From Cobetia amphilecti (lineage in GTDB: Bacteria > Pseudomonadota > Gammaproteobacteria > Pseudomonadales > Halomonadaceae), in assembly GCF_020217465.1 (NCBI RefSeq), contig NZ_CP084115.1, positions 3,348,001 through 3,412,000 of the forward strand: a DNA stretch of 64,000 nt, in the 5' to 3' direction. The notes under the pieces are model-generated. The model did no database searches. It saw only the letters and a list, made by a program, of their open reading frames with translations, and had not been told where the DNA came from. Made by a program: the position numbers and the translations under genes. This document shows positions 6,974-16,489 of the stretch, one piece after another (the stretch's first letter is position 1; the number at the start of each line of letters is the position of its first letter).

Positions 6974-9013
6974 ATGCAGAAACCTGCTTCCGCCGAGAAC
7001 GCCACGCCGTCCTCGAGTCGTATCAACCCGACGGTCTTCTACGGATCGATCATCGGTATCCTCGCCTTCCTGGCCTTCGCGATGCTGTTCACCGAACAGG
7101 CCGACGCCTGGATCGGCAGCGCCCTGGGCTGGACCATCGATACCTTCGGCTGGTTCTACATGCTGGCCATCGTCGCCTATCTGGTCTTCGGGGTGCTGAT
7201 CGCCTGCTCGCGTTTCGGGCGCATTCGCCTCGGGCCGGACGATTCACGCCCGGAATTCTCGCTGCTGTCCTGGTCGGCGATGCTGTTCGCGGCCGGTATC
7301 GGCATCGACATCCTGTTCTACTGCATCGCCGAACCGCTGTCCCACTACGTGGCGCCGGTGACCGGTGACCCGCAGACCCAGGCGGCGATCCGCAACGCCA
7401 TGGTGGAAACCTTCTTCCACTGGGGCCTCTCCGGCTGGGGCATCTATGTGCTCGCCGGCATGTCGCTGGCCTACTTCAGCTACCGCCACCGCCTGCCGCT
7501 GGCGATCCGCTCGGCCTTCTACCCGCTGCTCGGCAACCGCATCAATGGCCCGATCGGCAACGCCGTGGACATCTTCGCGATCATCTCCACCGTGTTCGGC
7601 ATCGCTACCTCGCTGGGCATCGGCGTCATCCAGCTCAACTACGGCCTCAAGTTCATGCTCGGCGTGCCCGAGAACCTCGCCGTCCAGGCCGCGCTGATCA
7701 TCGGCGTGATGGTACTGGCGACCATTTCCGTGATCACCGGTGTCGAGAAAGGCATCCGCATGCTGTCCGAGTTCAACATGCTGCTGGCCACCGCGCTGCT
7801 GATCTTCGTGCTCGCCGTCAGCGACACCTCGCAGCTGCTCAACGCCCTGGTGCTCAATGTCGGTGACTACATCACCCAGTTCACCGCCAAGAGCTTCGAT
7901 ACCTACGCCTACACCCCGGGTACCGATGAGTGGATGAGCGGCTGGACGCTGTTCTTCTGGGGCTGGTGGATCGCCTGGACCCCGTTCGTCGGCCTGTTCC
8001 TGGCGCGTATCTCGCGTGGCCGTACCATCCGTCAGTTCGTGTTCGGCGCGCTGCTGATTCCGCTGAGCTTCATGATGGTGTGGATGAGCGTGTTCGGTAA
8101 TTCCGCCATCGACATGGTCGCCAATCAGGACGTCGCCACACTGGCCACCGAAGCCCTGAACGCACCGCAGAACACCATCTACACCTTCCTGGAGCAGCTG
8201 CCCTACTCCACCATCACCACCGCCGTGGTGGCGATTCTGGGTATCGTGTTCTTCGTAACCTCCGCCGACTCCGGCGCCCTGGTACTGGCCAACTTCACCT
8301 CCATCCTCAAGGACGTGAACCACGATGCGCCGATCTGGCTGCGCATCTTCTGGTCCGCCATCATCGGCCTGCTGACGCTGGCACTGTTGATGGTCGGGGG
8401 CCTGAGCGCGCTGCAGAGCGCCGTGGTGATCACCGCCGTGCCCTTCTCCATCGTGCTGATCTTCATGATGATCGGCATGTACAAGGCGCTGATGATCGAG
8501 GACCGCAAGGAGAACGTGCGTCAGGACAACAGCTGCGTCTACGAAGGCGTCGACTGGCATGAGCGTCTGGACCACGTGCTCGACTTCGCCCAGAGCGGCA
8601 GTTCCGAGGCGACCCTCAAGCGCTCCATCCGCCCGGCCCTCAACCAGCTGGCCGAGGAGCTCAATCGTCGCGGTCAGGTCTCGAGCGTCACCGAAGAGAC
8701 GCTGGAAGATGAGCCGCTGCCCCGCGTGACGCTGGAAGTCGAGTTCGAGGATGCCTCCAACTTCGTCTACCAGGTGCGTGCGGTACGCCAGCAGACGCCG
8801 AGCTTCATCGACGCCAATGATGACTTCTACCTGCGTCTGGAAGTGCACCTCTCCGAGGGTGGCAGCGGTCAGGAGCTCAACGGCCTGTCGCGTGCCCAGG
8901 TGCTCGACGAAGTCGTCACCGCCTACCAGCAGCATCTGGCCTTCGTGCGCCACGATACGGTCAATGAAGCCCCGGCGATGCCGGGCGTGATCGGCAAGTC
9001 CGAACTGGACTGA
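6974..9013 (+). CDS. betT: BCCT-family choline/betaine transporter, BetT type
   Basis: A 679-residue secondary transporter of the betaine/choline/carnitine family. It has about twelve transmembrane helices in the first 500 residues and a Trp-rich central stretch (GWWIAWTPFVGLFLARISRGRTIRQF, in two overlapping family signatures near residues 320-345). A C-terminal cytoplasmic domain of roughly 170 residues follows. That length and the long tail are typical of E. coli BetT (677 residues) and its osmotically regulated relatives, so choline is the likely substrate; glycine betaine cannot be excluded. The start is ATG 6974, with AAGGAG six bases upstream; a TTG at 6968 abuts that site and is unlikely. 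The gene is monocistronic, closed by a bidirectional terminator shared with fruA. The betaine synthesis genes are not in the window. Confidence 0.88.
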   Translation: MQKPASAENATPSSSRINPTVFYGSIIGILAFLAFAMLFTEQADAWIGSALGWTIDTFGWFYMLAIVAYLVFGVLIACSRFGRIRLGPDDSRPEFSLLSWSAMLFAAGIGIDILFYCIAEPLSHYVAPVTGDPQTQAAIRNAMVETFFHWGLSGWGIYVLAGMSLAYFSYRHRLPLAIRSAFYPLLGNRINGPIGNAVDIFAIISTVFGIATSLGIGVIQLNYGLKFMLGVPENLAVQAALIIGVMVLATISVITGVEKGIRMLSEFNMLLATALLIFVLAVSDTSQLLNALVLNVGDYITQFTAKSFDTYAYTPGTDEWMSGWTLFFWGWWIAWTPFVGLFLARISRGRTIRQFVFGALLIPLSFMMVWMSVFGNSAIDMVANQDVATLATEALNAPQNTIYTFLEQLPYSTITTAVVAILGIVFFVTSADSGALVLANFTSILKDVNHDAPIWLRIFWSAIIGLLTLALLMVGGLSALQSAVVITAVPFSIVLIFMMIGMYKALMIEDRKENVRQDNSCVYEGVDWHERLDHVLDFAQSGSSEATLKRSIRPALNQLAEELNRRGQVSSVTEETLEDEPLPRVTLEVEFEDASNFVYQVRAVRQQTPSFIDANDDFYLRLEVHLSEGGSGQELNGLSRAQVLDEVVTAYQQHLAFVRHDTVNEAPAMPGVIGKSELD

Positions 9014-9043
9014 TCAGAGCTGGACTGATCAGAACTGGACTGA
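9002..9043. repeat. 15-bp tandem repeat spanning the betT stop
   Basis: Copies at 9002-9016 (GAACTGGACTGATCA) and 9017-9031 (one difference), then a partial copy at 9032-9043. The first copy contains the last codons and stop of betT, so the repeats recreate the ELD-stop end in frame. Confidence 0.9.
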
Positions 9044-9078
9044 GCCGTCGCTGAGCGCCTGCGCTCGGCCTGCAATGC

Positions 9079-9113
9079 AAAAGCCCCCGCCGGGAGACCG
9101 GCGGGGGCTTTTT
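9079..9113. terminator. Bidirectional terminator between betT and fruA
   Basis: Stem 9083-9093 with 9098-9108 (GCCCCCGCCGG paired perfectly), loop GAGA, A-tract before and T-tract after. It can serve both converging genes. Confidence 0.92.
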
Positions 9114-9165
9114 GCGTCTTGCCTTGTGCGTTTGCGGCTTGCGTCCTTACCTGCCTGCCAGCGGC

Positions 9166-10953
9166 TCAGGTCGCGGCAGCGGTCTCGACCTGCTGTGCGC
9201 CCTTCTTGATCAGCGCATAGCCGATACCCGTCACCAGGGTGCCGGCGACGATGGCGCCCAGGTACATCAGCGGCACGTTGATGGCGTTGGGAATCAGCAG
9301 CACGAACAGCCCGCCGTGCGGTGCCAGCAGCTTGGCGCCTATCAGCATCGACAGTGCGCCGGTAACGGCACCACCGACCATGCAGGCCGGAATCACGCGC
9401 AGCGGGTCCTTGGCGGCGAACGGAATCGCACCCTCGGAGATGAAGCACAGGCCGAGAATGAAGCTGGCCTTGCCCGCCTCACGCTCCGGCTCGGCGAACT
9501 TGCTACGCGCGATGAAACTGGCCAGCCCCATGCCCAGCGCCGGCACCATGCCAGCGGCCATGATGGCCGCCATCGGCGCGTAGGTCTCGCTGGCCAGCAG
9601 GCCGACACCGAAGGCGTAGGCGGCCTTGTTGACCGGGCCACCGAGGTCGAAGCACATCATCGCGCCGAGCAGAATGCCCAGCAGCACGGCATTGGCCGAG
9701 CCCATCGATTCGAGGAATTCGGTCAGTGTCGCCATCAGCCCCGCCACCGGCGTGCCGACCACGTAGATCATCACCAGACCGGTAACCATGCTCGCCACCA
9801 GCGGGATGATCAGGATCGGCTTGAGCGATTCGATCGACTGCGGCAGCTTGACGAAACGGCTCAGCCCCAGCGCGCTGTAGCCCGCCAGGAAGCCGGCGAT
9901 GATGCCGCCGAGGAAGCCGGCGTCCAGGGTGGCGGCCAGCCAGCCACCGATCATGCCCGGCGTGATGCCCGGGCGGTCGGCGATGGAGTAGGCGATGTAG
10001 CCCGCCAGCACCGGAATCATCAGCTTGAAGGCCGAACCGCCGCCGATCTGCATCAGCGCCGCCGCCAGAGTGCCTTCTTCCTCGAAGGCCTTGATGCCGA
10101 ACACGAAGGACAGCGCGATCATCAGGCCGCCCGCCACCACCATCGGCAGCATGAAGGACACGCCGGTCAGCAGGTGCTTGTAGGGGCCGCGCTTCTCGCC
10201 CTTCTGCTGGCTGCCCTGACCGCCCGCGGCGGTGGCGGATTCCATCTCGGCGCCTTCCAGTGCCTGCTCGATGGTATCGCGCGGCTTCTTGAGCGCGGTG
10301 CCGGTGGAAGTCCGCCAGACCCGCTTGCCGGCGAAGCGCGTCGGGTCGACCTCGATATCACAGGCCAGAATCACCACCTCGGCTGCGGCGATCTCCTGCT
10401 CGGTCAGCGCATCCTGCGCGCCCACCGAGCCCTGGGTCTCGACCCGCGTCGGGTAACCCAGCGCGCGCCCTGCCTCGCTCAGGGCCTCGGCGGCCATGAA
10501 GGTATGCGCCACGCCGGTCGGGCAGGCGGTGACCGCGACGATGGACGGCTTGTGCGCCACCTCTCCGCCAGCTGCGCTTGCTGCGCCGCTGGCCGTCGTG
10601 CTGACAGTCGCAGCAACATCGGCGATGTCCTTGGCTTCCAGCACGCGGGCGCGGGCCTCGGCATTGGCCAGGAAGGCGGCGGGGTCCGGCAGCGCCTCTT
10701 CGATGGGCGCGACATGCACGCGCTTGCCGACGAAACGCTCGAGACCGGCGCTGGTCATCGGCGACGCCGCGACGATCACCAGCTCGGCGGCGGCGAGCTG
10801 GGCATCACTCAGCACGAGTTCACGCTCGAATTGCGAGCGCATGTCGATGAGGGGTTCCCAGTCGCGACGACGGGCGGCCTGCTCCAGACGGCGCGCCGCC
10901 AGGAAGCTGGTCGCCATGCCGCTCGGGCAGGCGGTAACGATGATGACATTCAT
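9166..10953 (-). CDS. fruA: Fructose-specific PTS permease EIIB'BC
   Basis: A 595-residue inner-membrane fructose transporter that phosphorylates sugar during uptake to give fructose 1-phosphate. An N-terminal degenerate B' domain (about 1-100, with CPSGMA) is followed by an active B domain (about 135-235) with the phospho-cysteine in TACPTGVAHTF (Cys about 142). The EIIC membrane domain (about 265-595) ends the protein. This B'-B-C order is standard for enterobacterial and pseudomonad FruA. The start overlaps the fruK stop by four bases (ATGA), so fruA is the last gene of the translationally coupled fruB-fruK-fruA operon. The length is slightly above that of E. coli FruA (563). Confidence 0.95.
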   Translation of the reverse strand: MNVIIVTACPSGMATSFLAARRLEQAARRRDWEPLIDMRSQFERELVLSDAQLAAAELVIVAASPMTSAGLERFVGKRVHVAPIEEALPDPAAFLANAEARARVLEAKDIADVAATVSTTASGAASAAGGEVAHKPSIVAVTACPTGVAHTFMAAEALSEAGRALGYPTRVETQGSVGAQDALTEQEIAAAEVVILACDIEVDPTRFAGKRVWRTSTGTALKKPRDTIEQALEGAEMESATAAGGQGSQQKGEKRGPYKHLLTGVSFMLPMVVAGGLMIALSFVFGIKAFEEEGTLAAALMQIGGGSAFKLMIPVLAGYIAYSIADRPGITPGMIGGWLAATLDAGFLGGIIAGFLAGYSALGLSRFVKLPQSIESLKPILIIPLVASMVTGLVMIYVVGTPVAGLMATLTEFLESMGSANAVLLGILLGAMMCFDLGGPVNKAAYAFGVGLLASETYAPMAAIMAAGMVPALGMGLASFIARSKFAEPEREAGKASFILGLCFISEGAIPFAAKDPLRVIPACMVGGAVTGALSMLIGAKLLAPHGGLFVLLIPNAINVPLMYLGAIVAGTLVTGIGYALIKKGAQQVETAAAT

Positions 10954-11993
10954 GGGCGTGGCTCTCCGGCTGTCGCGACCTCGGCACTGGCCAATGTCTC
11001 GATGCTGGTGTGTTGTTGGAGGGTTTCAAGCTCCGGGGCGGCGGGATTGCCCGGCCCCGGGTGGGTCACGGCCTCGGCGGAAAGCGCCGTGGCATGACGC
11101 AGAATTTGTTCACGCATGGCCGCCGTGGGTGTCGGATGGCAGAGCACCCCATGCAGCATGGCGGCCAGCAGGGTATCACCGGCACACACGGTACTGACCA
11201 CTCGCATGCGCGGCGGGCGGGCCCGCAGTGTCTCGGCGCCGGGGCTTGCCCACAGCACGCCTTCCGGACCGGCAGAGATCAGCGCCTGTTCGATGCCGTG
11301 CTCGACCAGACTCGCCAGCGCGCGCTGACGGGCGGCGTCGCTCTCCAGCGGCTCGCCCGCCCACAGCGCCAGTTCCTGCTCGTTGGGCTTCACGCCGCTG
11401 GGCGGCACCGCCAGACCGGCTTCGAGTGCCGTGCCGCTGGTGTCCAGCCAGCAGGCAATGCGGCGGGCACGCACCCGCTGCACCAGGCTCGCCAGCTGCT
11501 CGCTGCTGACACCCGGCGGCAGGCTGCCGGCGATGACGACGGCACAGCGCTCCGGGCTGCCCTCGGCCTGCTGGCGATCGATCCACTCATCGATGCGCCC
11601 CTCAAGCCGCGTGAAGGCAGCCTCATCGACCTGCATGCCCGCGCCGTTGATATCGGTGACACGGCCACTGGCCTCCCCCAGCTTGACGTTGATGCGGGTC
11701 GCGCCCGCGACGCGTTCGAAGGCATCACTCAGCCCCCACTGGACGAAGGCGGCCTCGAAATCGGCCTGGTTGTCGGCGCCCAGAAAGCCGCTCAGCGTCA
11801 CCGGATGACCCAGCGTCGCCAGCACCCGCGCGACGTTGATGCCCTTGCCCGCCGCCTCGAGATGGTGGCTGCGCGCCCGGTTGACCTTGCCCGGCACCAG
11901 GCTGTCGAGGCCGATGGTCATGTCCAGCGCCGGGTTGAGCGTCACGCACAATACCGGGCAGTCGGCGGCCTGATGCGTCGTGTTGTCACTCAT
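10950..11993 (-). CDS. fruK: 1-phosphofructokinase
   Basis: A 347-residue PfkB-family sugar kinase that converts fructose 1-phosphate to fructose 1,6-bisphosphate, the step after the FruA transport reaction. N-terminal TLNPALDMTI and the GKGINVARVLATLG motif bind substrate. The C-terminal signature VSTVCAGDTLLAAML contains the catalytic Asp of the GAGD-type loop, here CAGD. The length is longer than usual (E. coli 312), with extra residues mostly at the C-terminus. ATG 11993 shares its A with the fruB stop (TGATG); a GTG three bases earlier would give a four-base overlap. Confidence 0.95.
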   Translation of the reverse strand: MSDNTTHQAADCPVLCVTLNPALDMTIGLDSLVPGKVNRARSHHLEAAGKGINVARVLATLGHPVTLSGFLGADNQADFEAAFVQWGLSDAFERVAGATRINVKLGEASGRVTDINGAGMQVDEAAFTRLEGRIDEWIDRQQAEGSPERCAVVIAGSLPPGVSSEQLASLVQRVRARRIACWLDTSGTALEAGLAVPPSGVKPNEQELALWAGEPLESDAARQRALASLVEHGIEQALISAGPEGVLWASPGAETLRARPPRMRVVSTVCAGDTLLAAMLHGVLCHPTPTAAMREQILRHATALSAEAVTHPGPGNPAAPELETLQQHTSIETLASAEVATAGEPRP

Positions 11994-14900
11994 CACACTG
12001 ACTCCCGCGGGCTGTGTCCATTACTGTCCACATTACTGGCCGCATGACTGTCCGCATCACCTGAGGTGACCTCGGCAGTTGAAGGCTCGCCCTGCTCGAG
12101 CAGCGCTTCCAGAGCACTGCGCACGTCTTCCGAGGTCGGCTGGGCCAACGCGACCCTCGCCTGCTCACGCGCCGTGGCCAGGTCCAGCTCGCGCACCCGC
12201 GCCTTGACCAGCGGAATCTGGCGGCTGGACACTGACAGCTCATCCACGCCCAGCCCGACCAGCACGCCGACGGCCTGGTCATCACTGGCCAGCTCACCGC
12301 AGACGCCGACCCAGGCACCGTGGGCGTGGGCGGCACTGACGGTCATCTCGATCAGGCGCAACACCGCCGGATGCAGACCATCGGCCTGCGCCGAGAGCGT
12401 CGCATGGCCGCGGTCGATCGCCAGGGTGTACTGGGTCAGGTCATTGGTGCCCACCGAGAAGAAGTCGACTTCCGGCGCGATGCTGGCAGCAGTCAGCGCC
12501 GCCGAGGGGATCTCGATCATCACGCCAACCTGCACGTCGCGCACCGGCGGCTGGCCATGTTCGGCCGCGTAGGCGGCGTCCAGCTCGGCACGCACGCGAT
12601 CGACGATGGCACGCGCGCCACGCAGTTCGGCCAGGTCCTTGACCATCGGGAACATCAGGCGAATCGGCCGCGCCCCGGCGGCCGCCAGCAGCGCCCGTAC
12701 CTGGGTCTCGAGCACTTCCGGGCGCGTCAGGGCGAGGCGAATGCCGCGCAGGCCGAGGAAGGGGTTGTCCTCACGCGGCAGCGGCCAGTAGGGCAGCGGC
12801 TTGTCGCCGCCGACATCCAGCGTGCGTGCCACCAGCGGCCGCCCCTCGAGCGCATCCAGCGCCTCGCCGTACTGGGCGGTCTGGGTGGCGAGGTCCGGTG
12901 CCTGCGGGTGCGCCATGAACACGAATTCGGTACGCAGCAGGCCGACACCCTCGGCACCGCGCTCGACGGCGTCGCCGGCATGGGCGGTGTTGCCCAGATT
13001 GGCAACCACCTCGACATGATGGCCATCCAGGGTCGTGGCGGGTGCCATGCGCGACTCCCAGGCGGCGGCCTGACGCTGCTCATGCCCGGCGATCGCCTCT
13101 TCGGCACGCGCGCGGCGACTGGCCGAGGGCATCACGCTGACGCGGCCTCGTTCACCATCGACGATCAGCTCGCTGCCATCGGCGATCGCCAGCACGCTCG
13201 GGCCAGCCCCGACCACCGCCGGAATGCCCAGCGAACGCGCCAGAATCGCGCTGTGCGAGGTCGCCCCGCCCAGCGCCGTGACCAGGCCCCGCACGCGAGT
13301 GGTATCCAGGCGCGCCACATCCGACGGGCCGATGTCCTCGGTCACCAGCACATGCGGTGTCTCGGGGGCACTCGGCAGCGGCGTATCGGTCAGCACGCCG
13401 AGCACCCGCCGACCGACATCGCGCAGATCGGCGGCGCGTTCGGCCAGCAGGCGATCGGCGAGGTTCTCCTGGGCGCTGGCAGCGCTGTCGATGGCCGACC
13501 ACCAGGCCGCTTCGGCGCTGTGGCCTTCATCAAGGCTTTCGCGCGCCGCGGCAAACAGCTCCGGATCGCCGAGCATCTCCTCGTGCATCGAGAGAATCTC
13601 GGCCATCTCGGCGCCTTCGGCGCGATTGACCAGCGCCAGCAACTGCTCGCGGGCGGTCTGGATACTGGCCACCAGGCGCTCGGCCTCACGATCGGCGCCG
13701 GCATCTCTGCGCGTCTCGTAGACGAAGCGCGGCAGGCGCATCACCCAGCACGGCGCGATGGCCATGCCCGGCGAGGCGGCCACCGCAGGCACCACGCTAT
13801 CGGCGGCGGGAGCGGCCTGCTGGGTGTCGCGGGTGGCTTGCTGTTCGCTGGCCTCCAGCGGCGTGGCGGCGTCGGCGCGCCAATCGGCCAGCGGCTCCAC
13901 CGCCTCCCCGAGACCGGCCTGCACCGCGCTCACCATCATGCTCAGCGCCGCCTGATTGGCCGCCGAGTCATCGCCGGAGGCGCTGAAGATCAGCGTCTGG
14001 CCGCGGCGTGCGCCCAGCCCCAGCACCTTGGTCAGACTGGCGGCACTGACCACACCGCTGTCATCGCCTTCCAGTCGCAGCGCCGGAACGACGCCATGCT
14101 GCTCGCCGGCTTCGCGCGCCGCCTGCACCAGCTGCTTGGCCGGACGCGCATGCAGACCGTGGGCGTTGAGCAACACCACCTGAGCCAGCTGCGCCGTGGC
14201 GGACTCCCCCGACAGCCGCGCCAGCAGGGCGCTGGCCGACAGGCCCGGCAGGCTTTCGCCCGCGCCCTCTTCCAACAGCGTCAGCAGGCGCTCTAGCAAC
14301 GGCTGATGCTGGCCCTGCTGAGCATCGACTGCCAGACAGGCCAGCGCAGTGATGCGTCCGTGGCGCGTCTCCAGTGCCTTCTCCGGCGTGACGATGGCCA
14401 GCGCCGAACGGGTGACATCCTGCTGCGACTGCGCCAGCCACACGCCCTGCCCCAGCGCCACCGGTTGGGCGGCGAGCATGGCCGAGATGAAACCATCGCT
14501 GACACAGCCGGCCTGACGCAGGCGCGCGGCCCCCGCCAGCACCAGCTCGTCACGATCACGCGCGGGGAAACCGCACAGCAGCGTCTCGGCATCCAGGAGC
14601 GGCGGCACCACCTCGCGGCCCAGCTCGCTCAGCACTTCCTCGGCGGTGGTCGCCGAGGCCAGGCGCTCGCTGACGCCGTCGCGATCGAGCACACGCGTCA
14701 GCGCACGCAGGATGTCGAGATGCTCATCGGACTGTGCCGCGATGGTCACCAGCAGGAAGACGCGATTGCCGTCGTGCCACTCCACGCCCTGCGGAAACTG
14801 CAGGACACGCACCCCGGTGGCCAGTACGGCCTCGCGGCTGTCCGGCGTACCGTGGGGAATCGCGATCCCCTGCCCCAGGTAGGTGGAAGACTGGGCTTCG

Positions 14901-15037
14901 CGCGCCAGCAGGCCCTCACGGTAGTCGGGCGTGGCGCGCCCACCGGCGACCAGGGCATCGGCGGCCTGTTGCAAGGCATCGCGCCAGTCGCTGGCATGGG
15001 CGGCGAGAAGGATGTCCTCGCGATCAAGACTGAGCAT
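11993..15037 (-). CDS. fruB: Fused fructose PTS phosphotransferase EIIA-HPr-EI
   Basis: A 1014-residue cytoplasmic protein that alone carries the soluble PTS relay from phosphoenolpyruvate to FruA. The EIIA-Fru domain has its active site in GIAIPHGTPDS (His62). The HPr domain has NAHGLHARPAKQ (phospho-His about 296). Enzyme I occupies about 430-1000, with the phospho-His in GGATSHSAILARSLG (about 594) and the conserved VCGEL Cys near 912. ATG 15037 follows AAGGAG by six bases; the frame runs 20 residues further upstream without support. It is first in the operon fruB-fruK-fruA and divergent from cra. The last 22 residues (Asp/Ser/His/Asn-rich) look non-conserved and come from short repeated sequence. 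With EI fused, fructose uptake need not depend on separate ptsHI. Confidence 0.95.
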   Translation of the reverse strand: MLSLDREDILLAAHASDWRDALQQAADALVAGGRATPDYREGLLAREAQSSTYLGQGIAIPHGTPDSREAVLATGVRVLQFPQGVEWHDGNRVFLLVTIAAQSDEHLDILRALTRVLDRDGVSERLASATTAEEVLSELGREVVPPLLDAETLLCGFPARDRDELVLAGAARLRQAGCVSDGFISAMLAAQPVALGQGVWLAQSQQDVTRSALAIVTPEKALETRHGRITALACLAVDAQQGQHQPLLERLLTLLEEGAGESLPGLSASALLARLSGESATAQLAQVVLLNAHGLHARPAKQLVQAAREAGEQHGVVPALRLEGDDSGVVSAASLTKVLGLGARRGQTLIFSASGDDSAANQAALSMMVSAVQAGLGEAVEPLADWRADAATPLEASEQQATRDTQQAAPAADSVVPAVAASPGMAIAPCWVMRLPRFVYETRRDAGADREAERLVASIQTAREQLLALVNRAEGAEMAEILSMHEEMLGDPELFAAARESLDEGHSAEAAWWSAIDSAASAQENLADRLLAERAADLRDVGRRVLGVLTDTPLPSAPETPHVLVTEDIGPSDVARLDTTRVRGLVTALGGATSHSAILARSLGIPAVVGAGPSVLAIADGSELIVDGERGRVSVMPSASRRARAEEAIAGHEQRQAAAWESRMAPATTLDGHHVEVVANLGNTAHAGDAVERGAEGVGLLRTEFVFMAHPQAPDLATQTAQYGEALDALEGRPLVARTLDVGGDKPLPYWPLPREDNPFLGLRGIRLALTRPEVLETQVRALLAAAGARPIRLMFPMVKDLAELRGARAIVDRVRAELDAAYAAEHGQPPVRDVQVGVMIEIPSAALTAASIAPEVDFFSVGTNDLTQYTLAIDRGHATLSAQADGLHPAVLRLIEMTVSAAHAHGAWVGVCGELASDDQAVGVLVGLGVDELSVSSRQIPLVKARVRELDLATAREQARVALAQPTSEDVRSALEALLEQGEPSTAEVTSGDADSHAASNVDSNGHSPRESV

Positions 15038-15424
15038 GGCTGGCTCCTTGAGGCTCCCTTCTGGGTGAGGAGCCTGGATGTTGGCGGTGCGCTGCAAGCG
15101 TGTATTTCAGCTGCCGCGACACGTCACTTGGCGAGTTCCGACAGGGTAGCGGCGTCATGGCGTAATGACGAGCATGCTGAATCGTGTCACCTCAATAGGG
15201 CTCATGCTGGCCGTTTTCTTGCGCCCGATCAAGCGAACACAAACCGAAAACGTGCTTCTGGTGACTAGACATTGGGTGTAGAGCCGCCTGTGGCGCGGGC
15301 TCGAGAGGTGTCGAGCGAGGCGTACCCGGCGCAGAGAGGATTTGCACCCGAGCCCACAAGTGCGCATCATTCCTCGCACATGGAGCACGCAGATCCCGTT
15401 CCCCTTTCCAGCAAGGACAGTGGC
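15038..15424. other. Divergent control region between fruB and cra
   Basis: About 390 bases without a credible gene separate the fruB and cra starts. A Cra-like half-palindrome lies at 15178-15189. No clear sigma70 promoter pair was identified on either strand. The cra reading frame stays open upstream to 15272, but those residues (Arg/Pro/Ala-rich) precede the usual start of the LacI-type DNA-binding domain. Confidence 0.55.
15178..15189. promoter_or_regulatory. Candidate Cra/FruR operator
   Basis: TGAATCGTGTCA resembles the Cra consensus (TGAAACGTTTCA-like, imperfect palindrome). It lies between the divergent fruB and cra genes, about 140 bases upstream of fruB. In related bacteria Cra represses fruBKA until fructose 1-phosphate releases it. 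Evidence is one motif and position. Confidence 0.45.
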
Positions 15425-16432
15425 ATGACCCTGGCAGAAATCGCGCGTCTTGCAGGCGTTTCACGCACCACCGCCAGTTATGTGGTCAATGGGCAGGCAC
15501 AGGCACGACGTATCAGCCCCCAGACGGTCGAGCGCGTCATGGCGGTGGTACAACGTCATCACTATCGGATCGATGCCCAGGCAGCCGCGCTGAGGCGTGG
15601 TGAAAGCCGCACGCTGGGCTTCATGCTGCCGGATCTGGAGAACGCCAGTTATGCCCGCCTGGCCAAGTTGCTGGAGCGCGGGGCGCGTGAGCGCAACTAT
15701 CAACTGTTCATCGTCTGCTCCGACGATGAGCCGGAAACCGAGCGCGAGCTGGCACGCATGCTCAAGGCGCGGCGGGTCGATGCGCTGATCACCGCCAGCT
15801 GCCTGTCCCCCGATGACCCCTTCTACCGCGAACTGGCGCTGGATGGCTTCCCGGTCATCGGTGTCGACCGCGCGCTGGATACGCGCCACTTCGCCAGCGT
15901 GGTCAGCAACAACGAAGATGCCGCCCGCCAGCTGACCGAAGCCGTGCTGGAACACGCGCCGCAGCGACTGCTGTGGCTGGATGCCTTGCCGGAGATCGAT
16001 ATCACGCGGGCGCGCGCCAGCGGCATGCAGGCGGCGCTGGCGCACTATCAGCAGGGCTCCGGCAGCAGCGAGCTTGAGGCCACCACCCTGCATGCCGCGC
16101 GTTACGAGCGCGAGGCAGGCGCGGCGGCGCTGACCGAGCATCTCCGCCATTCACCGCTGCCGGACGCCATCGTCACCGCTTCCTACACCCTGATGGATGG
16201 CGTGCTCGATGTGCTGTTCGCCGAGGGGCCGCCGGCCAATCCGCCCAAGGCGATGGCCAGCTTCGGCGACGACCGCCTGCTCGACTTCCTGCCGCTGCCG
16301 ATCCATTCACTGCCCCAGCGTCACCAGCAGATCGCCGATGCGACGCTGACGCTGGCGCTGCAGGGCATTCAGGGCCAGACCACGCCCGGCGTGACGCTGG
16401 TGGAACGAGAACTGCGCCGCCGCCAGCACTGA
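15425..16432 (+). CDS. cra: LacI-family fructose repressor Cra/FruR
   Basis: A 335-residue transcription regulator. The LacI helix-turn-helix begins at the start codon (MTLAEIARLAGVSRTTASYV), followed by a hinge region and a periplasmic-binding-protein-like effector domain (about 62-335). The DNA-binding domain is nearly identical in pattern to E. coli Cra. I chose ATG 15425, with AAGGA seven bases upstream, because it puts the helix-turn-helix at the exact family position. Divergent orientation from fruBKA supports local control, with fructose 1-phosphate as the expected inducer. A 12-base perfect tandem repeat spans the stop codon. Confidence 0.92.
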   Translation: MTLAEIARLAGVSRTTASYVVNGQAQARRISPQTVERVMAVVQRHHYRIDAQAAALRRGESRTLGFMLPDLENASYARLAKLLERGARERNYQLFIVCSDDEPETERELARMLKARRVDALITASCLSPDDPFYRELALDGFPVIGVDRALDTRHFASVVSNNEDAARQLTEAVLEHAPQRLLWLDALPEIDITRARASGMQAALAHYQQGSGSSELEATTLHAARYEREAGAAALTEHLRHSPLPDAIVTASYTLMDGVLDVLFAEGPPANPPKAMASFGDDRLLDFLPLPIHSLPQRHQQIADATLTLALQGIQGQTTPGVTLVERELRRRQH

Positions 16433-16452
16433 GGTGATGTCTGAGGTGATGT
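16429..16452. repeat. 12-bp perfect tandem repeat at the cra stop
   Basis: CTGAGGTGATGT occurs at 16429-16440 and again at 16441-16452. The first copy includes the cra stop TGA (16430-16432). Confidence 0.95.
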
Positions 16453-16489
16453 GTCTGGCCGAGGGCGGCTTTGCTGGCGCCCACCATCA

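Noticed and set aside
7244-8953. 569-residue open frame antisense to betT
   Set aside because: His/Gln/Asp-rich composition typical of a GC-rich shadow frame; betT on the other strand has clear family motifs.
9112-11097. 661-residue open frame antisense to fruA
   Set aside because: Shadow of fruA and fruK; no motifs and highly biased composition.
12320-14296. 658-residue open frame antisense to fruB
   Set aside because: Shadow of the EI region; fruB has all three PTS active-site motifs.
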